From NCBI RefSeq assembly GCF_004379255.2, contig NC_056034.1, positions 33,607,262-33,671,261 on the forward strand: 64,000 nucleotides of DNA. The letters are read 5' to 3'. The notes beneath the pieces are model-generated. The model was given only the letters and a program-made list of their open reading frames with translations, searched no databases and was not told where the DNA came from. Made by a program: the position numbers and the translations under genes. Origin of the DNA: Salvia splendens. Lineage: Eukaryota; Streptophyta; Magnoliopsida; Lamiales; Lamiaceae. Each line of letters begins with the position of its first letter. The stretch's first letter is position 1. Positions 58,788-64,000 of this stretch are shown one piece after another.

Positions 58788-60721
58788 CACTATCAACTAA
58801 CACTATATCCACTTTTTTTCACTTTTTCTTTCTTATTTTACTAAATTATGTACTAAAACTATATATTTTTAAAAGTTGGACGAAGTATAAATTAGTGGAT
58901 AAAGGGAGTACAATTTTTCTCAACCACATTCATTTCCTCTACCAAAAAACCTTAGTCATGCCTTCCTGTGCATAGAACGGTCAAGCGATCATTGCAAACA
59001 AGTACTACAATTATATTTTAATTATAAAAAATATAAATTAATATAACTACTTGCGGATATGGAGTTAGAGAGACAAAAAAAGGGTACGTGAATGAAAGTA
59101 CAGAAAAAACAGAAAAAAGATGATAACTAAAAAATAGAGATAGAAATTAAAGAGGGGAGAAGGAAAAATATTGGACCAAAATATGTTAAAATAGGAATAA
59201 CATAAAAGACAGAAGGTTAGATTTAAGGGGTCAAATAAAGACTGATTTATACCCTTAAAACAAGTTAAAATCTCTTATAATCACTTCGATCGCAAGTAAA
59301 CAGTGACGAAGCAGTACAAGAGGTATCGATCCCATGAGAAAGGGATAATTGCTAAAACTTTGTGAAACTAACTAAAAAACAAGTAAATTTTAGTTGATTT
59401 TAATTGGTTTTGAAAATGGAAAAGTGCAAAAAGCAACAAGCAATCAAAATACGATAAAAAGAACATGTGTGAGAGTGAAGATTGTTCTTAACTTAATTTA
59501 GGCTATTTGTTCACTGATCATGTAATAGAACACCTAGGGGTCGGCCGATCACGCCCTCTAGGCTCGACTAACCTACCACAAATTCCTACAAGACGGATAG
59601 TCGGCTCGAGGTAGGCTTCTAACCATATTCGACACCTAAGACTCGTGTAAGTAGTTTTAGTAGAGAGTAGAATCACATCATTAGTAGTGTAGTATAGTTG
59701 TATAAGTTGTAGGAGTAATGTGTTTTTTTTTACCGCAATTCTTTTTTTGTTTGTTTAATCTCAAGAAACCTAAGATCAATGTATATTAATTCAACTTTAT
59801 AGCTAGCCTTAAGAAACCCGAATCTGCAAATGCTTGACCCGTCATCATTTTTCTCACTTTTTTCCTAAAAAAATTCTGAATATTCCTAAGGGTAGGAAGC
59901 GATAAAGATGCTTCGATTTAATACTATCTACTAAAGGTATTTTGTAGATTTTAAAATTGTGTAATGCATTTCAAAGTTCCTAGACATTTAGAAAGAAAAC
60001 TTTATGTTGTGGAAGAATCAGGTGTGTACGGACAACCACATGGAAGAATATACACAACTTAGCTAGGCAACAACTTCAATTGAGTTGGATGAATAAAGTG
60101 CTCAAAGTTTTTTATTCATTGGAATAATGGAAAGATATTCATAATCGGTGGCTTCATATATGGGTATAATTATTTTGTAACTCGAACTTATAGAGGCAAA
60201 ATAATTAGTAGTACCAATTTTATACAATAAAAATTAGCATTGTTTAATGGTAGATCTAGAGTTTGGCACTCAAGAGCCAACAAAATGTTTGAAAATTTTG
60301 GAAGGATAAAAGTGGCAAGTTTGAGTGCACATTTTTCTTGTGAAAAGTAGAGAAGCTTGATGTGAATCATATTTTTCATGGTCTTTATCCCCTTGATTTT
60401 ATTCACTGCTAGGTGTTTTATAGACTAATTATGTTGTAAGTTTGCTCCTATAGATAGAACTCAAGGCAAAATGAACGAATGAATAAAGTCAGAATGTAAT
60501 TAGTAATTGGCTTATAATTATAATTTCGAAATGCTCTTTTAAGCTCAATCTCTTCCCCATTTAACATATAGTTCACATAATTCAAAATCTATCAAATCTC
60601 ATTCTTCTTTACTTCTATATAAGGATTCATTGACTCATAGTAATTCACATCTTTTATCTCGTCTTTTATTTTATTTATCTTCCATTTTTTACACCGTCGG
60701 ATAAAAAACCTAGGAATCTAC
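58788..60721. other. Intergenic DNA, partly repeat-like
   Basis: No genes are recognised. A partial MITE-like end (GGATAAAGGGAGTA) lies near 58900. About 59270-59660 (TATCGATCCCATGAGAAAGGG..., CACCTAGGGGTCGGCCGATC) has the look of noncoding LTR-retrotransposon DNA common in plants, but I found no LTR pair or primer site. Confidence 0.4.
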
Positions 60722-60987
60722 TGATAGGATAAACCCCCTATCGGGTTGATCGGCGTCCGTAGATCGGCGATCGATAAATGTCTGTCGCGGGCAAGTGCCC
60801 GTCGAGCAAGACGGGCTTCTCACTTTGGAGAAGAGAATGAACGATAATATTGATATTCTTGATTGATTTCTCAAATGATTACAATAACTCCTATTTATAA
60901 TGCTAATAATAACTTAATTAACAAGAAAACAAAGATATGGAATAGATATGCAAATCCTAATTTATCTAATTAATAAGGCTCGTATCA
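60722..60987 (-). repeat. Solo LTR (Copia-like)
   Basis: The 266-bp sequence starts TGATAGGATAAACC and ends CTCGTATCA, and is flanked by a perfect 5-bp target duplication TCTAC (60717-60721 and 60988-60992). On the minus strand it has a promoter-like TATAAATAGGAG followed by TAATCATTTGAGAAATC..., resembling plant Copia LTRs. No internal region is attached, so it arose by recombination between two LTRs. Confidence 0.82.
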
Positions 60988-60992
60988 TCTAC

Positions 60993-61782
60993 ACAGCACA
61001 ACTAAAGACTGTCCACTTTAGTATTTTCATTTAGAATATATTTATCAAGCCATTTTGTTAAATTTACATTTAGGGGGAAAAAAGTCTAACGTTTATATAA
61101 TTGTATTACAAAAATAAAATACTTAAAGAAGAGAACCGGTATATTTAAATGGAAATGGCAATTCTCTAAAAAAAACTCTCAAAAATAGTAACTCCAATAA
61201 AAAAGAAAACGAACAACCCAATTGATTTTAAATCGCAAAAAATATTGACAAGGCACATTCCAAATTGAGTTGAACCAAAATTACTTTGGGTTGAGAGATT
61301 CGTTTTGCCACCATGATTGGTAATTGACATATTAGAAATCCAATATACCTAACAGCTTGGATTTGATTTGTTGATGGAAATTTTGTACTACCAAATTGTG
61401 ACTCGAAAGTGGAAAAAATAGTATCAATATTTATACTAGTTCTATTAGTTATATCGATTGTATGTTTTATTTATAGTATAGTTACCTGTTACACACATTT
61501 CTATATGATAAAGACACACCCTGATAAAAATATTACTGATACAATTGTCATATCTAAATTTGGCCAACAATTATCACCAATTCATCGACAAGTATGATAG
61601 GAAATTAGCTATCAACTGCGAAGAACCCGTGATCAATATAGTTGCTTTCAATTATTTATTTAATTTTTGAAATTATTTAATTATTAGTGGAGTATATCTT
61701 TTAAATAGTCAATCATATAAATTATGTTATCTTAATTCATATATGCCCCACGTACGAAACAAGAGTTCGTCGTATTGTGTTA
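60993..61782. other. Intergenic AT-rich DNA
   Basis: A 62-codon ORF (61409-61597) with hydrophobic content is present, but it has no recognised family, no promoter and poor context. I see no other feature. Confidence 0.4.
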
Positions 61783-62761
61783 GGGCATCTGCAATGGGGC
61801 GGACGATAGGCCGCCCGATGCCTCGGGCGCTCCATCGTCTGCCACTGTGGGTATGCGGACGATGCCCGATGCATCGTCCGCGGACGATACACGGATGATA
61901 GGGCGTCGTCCGCGCCATCGTCCGCCCACTGTGGGTGACGCGGACGATGGCGTGGATGATGCAACGCGTTTTAATTTTTTTTTTCAATTTTTTGTCTATT
62001 TAAACCTCGTTTCTCATTCTATTTTTCATACGAATATTTCTCTCATCTCTCACTTTCCATACGAATATTTCGATCATCTCTCACAAACAAAAATGAACCA
62101 CGACGACGACTGGAGTACCTCGGAGGGCGTTAGTCGGACCTTGACTTGAGCCTTATTCGATGCCGTTAATGACGCAATGGCGGATTGCTTAGCCGAAATG
62201 CAGCGCGAGGAGGAGGAGGCGGCGAGCATTTGGTGTGCTCCAATCACGGTGGGCAATAGTGAAAGGGCCGGCGCGTCTCTGGTTCAAGGAAGTCATCGCC
62301 GATGTCATGTATGCTTGCATAATCTTGCACAACATGATAGTCGAACACGAAGGTGGAAGCGTCACCGATTGGGCCGATGATGAAGGTGGATCTAGCTCCA
62401 GCACGGCGACCGCGCCCCAAGCTCGAGGATTACCGACGGGCTTCAATGAGGTTCTATCTAGACAGGCCTCAATGCGCAACCAACAAGACCATGCTCGGCT
62501 CATGAACGACATGATTGAAGAAGTTTGGGACCATAACCGCCGTCGTTGAGAATGTGTATTTTTTAAAATTCATATTGTAATGTATTAATTTTAAATGAAA
62601 TGAAGGTTTTTTCTAATTTTTGTAGTTATTTAAATATTTAAATAAAGAAAATGCTTAGGGCGGCTTATAAGGCGCTCCACTGCAGATGGAAGGGTAGGAG
62701 GATAAAATGATGATGTGACGGTACATAGGGCGTCCTATATGGCGTCCCATTGCTAATACCC
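61783..62761 (+). mobile_element. PIF/Harbinger deletion derivative
   Basis: The left end GGGCATCTGCAATGGGGCG and the reverse complement of the right end GGGTATTAGCAATGGGACG form the TIRs. TTA flanks both sides (61780-61782 and 62762-62764). GGACGAT/ATCGTCC words cluster inside the left end. It carries a shortened transposase gene. Confidence 0.9.
62092..62549 (+). pseudogene. Internally deleted Harbinger transposase (both ends only)
   Basis: An ATG at 62092 starts an acidic leader (MNHDDDWSTSEGVSRTL) that stops. Its continuation, DAVNDAMADCLAEMQREEEEAA, is still readable. It then jumps straight to the catalytic Glu region (AFGVLQSRWAIVKGPARLWF) and continues through VMYACIILHNMIVEHE to a normal C-terminus (MIEEVWDHNRRR, stop at 62549). 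The segment holding both catalytic Asp residues is deleted. The C-terminal part from 62235 is open without interruption. Confidence 0.85.
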
Positions 62762-64000
62762 TTATGTTTTCATATCATATTCCATAGAATTTTAAATAAT
62801 AGTAGCAATATTTTTAAAATAAATAGTGTGTACGATAAAAACAAATTGAGAGAGATTTTCTTACAGGTCAACTAGTTGATGGATGATCCACGCAAGTACT
62901 GATTATGAGACATTATATGTATTGCAGAGGAGTTGTTGTCGATTATGTAATTGTAATATTTGGCTTCTTTTAGATGAAGTTGACAACATTTTGGGTTTAT
63001 TTTTTTTTACCAATCACTATTCCCATCTGAATGTTTAAATATATAGAATGAGGACATAACTCAACTCAAACTTCATAACTGTACCCAAAATTCCTTCTAC
63101 TTACAAATATTTGTTCCAACATCTGATTTCACTATTTTAATTTGCACAGACCGGACAATTTCTGTTTAAGGGCTTCAATTTAAAGTAATGTACCCAAAAA
63201 ATATGTGACCCGCCCATAATATAGTACCGGAAGTTAGGATCCAATTACTGTTACCTACTACATCCGTCCGTGATTAAGAATCCTGATTATGTTTGACATG
63301 AATTTTAAGAAATAGTACTTATAAAGAAAAGTAGGTTGAAAAACATTGTAGAATATAAGCCTATTTTATATATTCTCTCTGTTCAATTAAAAATAAAATA
63401 TTTTTCTTTTTGGGTTCCTCATCAACATCGGATTCAGACATTTTCCTTTTTGGATTGTCTCACTAAAAATAATACATTTTCTACAATGGAAACACATCTC
63501 TTCTTTTCTCTCTTTTACCTCTTCAGTTCACTTAACTCAAAAAATAATATTACATAAAATTTCATGCAAAAAAACAAATGTTTCCGGCCATCAAGAACCC
63601 TATATCTTATCCATCTCTTCTATTCACTATTCATCTATCCACACCATTTTTTACCATCTCTTTATTAAGAGAGAGAACATGCAACGCTCAATCTCTTAAC
63701 CATCCACTTGTCTTAACTATTGACCGGTGCCACAATTTAATTTCTTCAGTTTAAAATTATAAATAATTAAAAAAATTTATTTAAAATATTTAACTCAATT
63801 ACTGAAAATTACAAATTAAAATCATAGAAATTAAAAATTACATACTTAAAAAATACATTATTATAATTCTAGAAATTAAAAATTGCATACTTAAAATTCT
63901 AGAAATTAAAAAAACACATAATTAAAATCTAAGAAATTAAAATATTACTTCATCGATAGTTGTCGAGGTTGCAGTGAAGGCACAAACGACAAGTCGGCAT
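62762..64000. other. Intergenic DNA with MITE-like fragments; possible element at the window edge
   Basis: No genes are recognised. Around 63220-63350 and 63360-63570 are partial Stowaway-like sequences. From about 63770 the repeated pattern AAATTAAAAATTACATA followed by GC-richer sequence resembles the 3' flank of minus-strand Harbinger transposase genes seen at 13600-13760 and 16130-16310, so another such element may begin here and continue past the window. Confidence 0.35.

Noticed and set aside
61409..61597. 62-codon ORF with a hydrophobic N-terminus, resembling a small membrane protein
   Set aside because: AT-rich chance frame with no promoter, conservation evidence or recognised family.

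Overview
This window is a transposon-rich stretch of plant nuclear DNA. It is AT-rich, with GT-AG introns and plant gene families, and most of its length is plant transposable elements and their relics. The proteins look like those of a eudicot, possibly an asterid such as Lamiales, but that placement is a guess from sequence feel. No bacterial, organellar or CRISPR features are present.

Four host genes can be reconstructed exon by exon. (1) An IBH1-like 1 type atypical bHLH regulator lies on + at 7612-8617 and has an 11-nt first coding exon. (2) A VAN3-binding-protein-like gene (DUF828 plus plant PH domain) lies on + at 18737-20535 with 8 exons and 393 aa. (3) A probably plastid-targeted GNAT acetyltransferase lies on - at 20937-22758 with 5 exons and 265 aa. 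(4) An XB3-family ankyrin/RING E3 ligase of the XBAT32/33 type lies on - at 47704-50541 with 10 exons and 506 aa. They look like independent single genes. Nothing suggests they form a cluster or pathway.

The rest is mobile DNA. At 1-2144 is the 3' end of a Copia element with one in-frame stop. PIF/Harbinger elements with TIRs near GAGCATCCACAATGG and 3-bp TAA/TTA target duplications lie at 5393-7351, 13431-14609, 15952-17961, 35890-36566 (truncated), 41127-41915, 45613-46708 and 61783-62761. Two of these carry near full-length but broken transposase genes. Three keep only the two ends of the transposase gene. A 418-bp hAT-type element with an 8-bp target duplication (10003-10420) is packed with AACCGG-type motifs. 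Two TRIM elements sit at 10793-11229 and 28877-29416. A complete, very young Copia element with intact gag-pol lies at 51967-58782 (target duplication GATTC). A Copia solo LTR lies at 60722-60987 (target duplication TCTAC). Stowaway-type MITEs are scattered throughout.

The most complex part is 23639-42750. A block carrying a minus-strand Helitron, a Harbinger MITE and flanking DNA is present twice (copy A 23639-35889, copy B 36567-42749). Copy A was then invaded by a non-autonomous gypsy chromovirus derivative with a 3.6-kb 5' LTR (27264 to about 34636), and that LTR was itself invaded by a TRIM. Deletions in both copies and at their junction can be read from the sequence. I found no previously undescribed biochemical system. 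The unusual content is this nested and duplicated transposon history, some odd element structures, and the microexon start of the bHLH gene.
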